Positions 19,921 through 20,339 of a stretch of DNA of 20,339 nucleotides are shown one piece after another; position 1 is the stretch's first letter; every line of letters begins with the position of its first letter. The notes below the pieces were generated by a model. It searched no databases. It saw only the letters and a list, made by a program, of their open reading frames with translations, and was not told the DNA's origin. The stretch comes from Ophiothrix spiculata (lineage: Eukaryota; Echinodermata; Ophiuroidea; Amphilepidida; Ophiotrichidae), in the NCBI GenBank assembly GCA_000969725.1, contig JXSR01S034036.1; one strand, given 5' to 3'. The position numbers and the translations under genes were made by a program.

Positions 19921-20261
19921 ACGAGCCAATACAAGCTCGTTTTCAGCTCGTATGTGAACGTAATATGCATGACTTTGCTCATTTAACATAAACCAAGCTC
20001 GTACGAGCTTACTTACTTTATAGCGCGTAATTAAAATCAAGACCTTAAGCTCGTTTAAGATTATAATTCCGAGCAATAGTAATCAATTGTAAGCTCAAGC
20101 GCACAATTTTTATGAGCTTGTTGAAAATATGAGCAAATTTCGAGCTTGTACTTGCTCACCTAAAATTATGTTCATAGATTTGCAAGCTCGTAAATTTTAG
20201 GAACTTGGAATTGCTTGGAAATTATGTGCTCGGAAAATACTTACATAAATTTACGAGCTTG
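19921..20261. repeat. Cluster of AAGCTCG / CGAGCTT heptamers in both orientations
   Basis: AAGCTCG occurs at 19933, 19995, 20047 and 20184. Its reverse complement CGAGCTT occurs at 20004, 20141 and 20254. Six of the seven extend to the octamer AAGCTCGT/ACGAGCTT. At 19995-20010 two fuse into the 16-bp palindrome AAGCTCGTACGAGCTT. CAAGCTCGTAAATTT (20183-20197) and its reverse complement (20247-20261) form a 15-bp inverted repeat. Spacing is irregular, so it is not a simple tandem array. A cluster of binding sites or a decayed satellite are both possible. Confidence 0.8.
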
Positions 20262-20339
20262 TAAAATTACAAAATCAGAAATTTAGCATGTTATGAGTTT
20301 GGAAATTGTATAAGCCCGGAGTTGCTTGGAAATATAATA

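Overview
This window is AT-rich metazoan DNA, most likely from a marine invertebrate, although the species and phylum cannot be fixed from the sequence. The support is a single cadherin-repeat exon bounded by consensus splice sites, a CR1/L2-like non-LTR retrotransposon fragment ending in a TTA-repeat tail, a tRNA-derived SINE-like segment, several short terminal-inverted-repeat elements, and no dense open reading frames. There are no operons, ribosome binding sites or CRISPR arrays.

Layout, left to right. Positions 1-207 hold two copies of a 112-bp tandem repeat cut by the window edge, followed by a cluster of small palindromes (443-544). From 545 to 2504 no gene is supported. A 526-bp hairpin-like element with long inverted arms and TA at both ends occupies 2505-3030. 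Between 3.7 and 6.6 kb lie an inverted repeat and three unrelated families of diverged tandem repeats (about 190, 135 and 220 bp units), then a 471-bp inverted-repeat element (5849-6319).

The largest structure is a direct tandem duplication of about 2.3 kb (copy A 7554-9859, copy B 9860-12064). Each copy has an insertion that the other lacks: a 328-bp TTAA-ended element in A and a 297-bp element built around a CCCTAAACATGGGT motif in B. A core of about 640 bp is much more alike between the copies than the rest and looks like the functional or recently homogenised part. The duplication runs into a shorter 152-bp tandem repeat, whose second unit is split by a 5'-truncated LINE (12295-13782). 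That LINE carries a 27-bp inverted copy of its own truncated end.

Right of the LINE are a 345-bp TTAA-ended MITE (14206-14550), the only convincing host coding exon (15698-15906, minus strand, cadherin), and then sequence read as intron or flank of that gene. This last part contains the SINE fragment, a 211-bp inverted-repeat element (19590-19800) and an unusual cluster of the octamer AAGCTCGT/ACGAGCTT at the right end.

I did not find a recognisable new biological system. The observations most worth following are the homogenised core of the tandem duplication, the repeat-borne acceptor-donor (CAG|GTGA) motifs, the inverted LINE 5' junction, and the AAGCTCG cluster.
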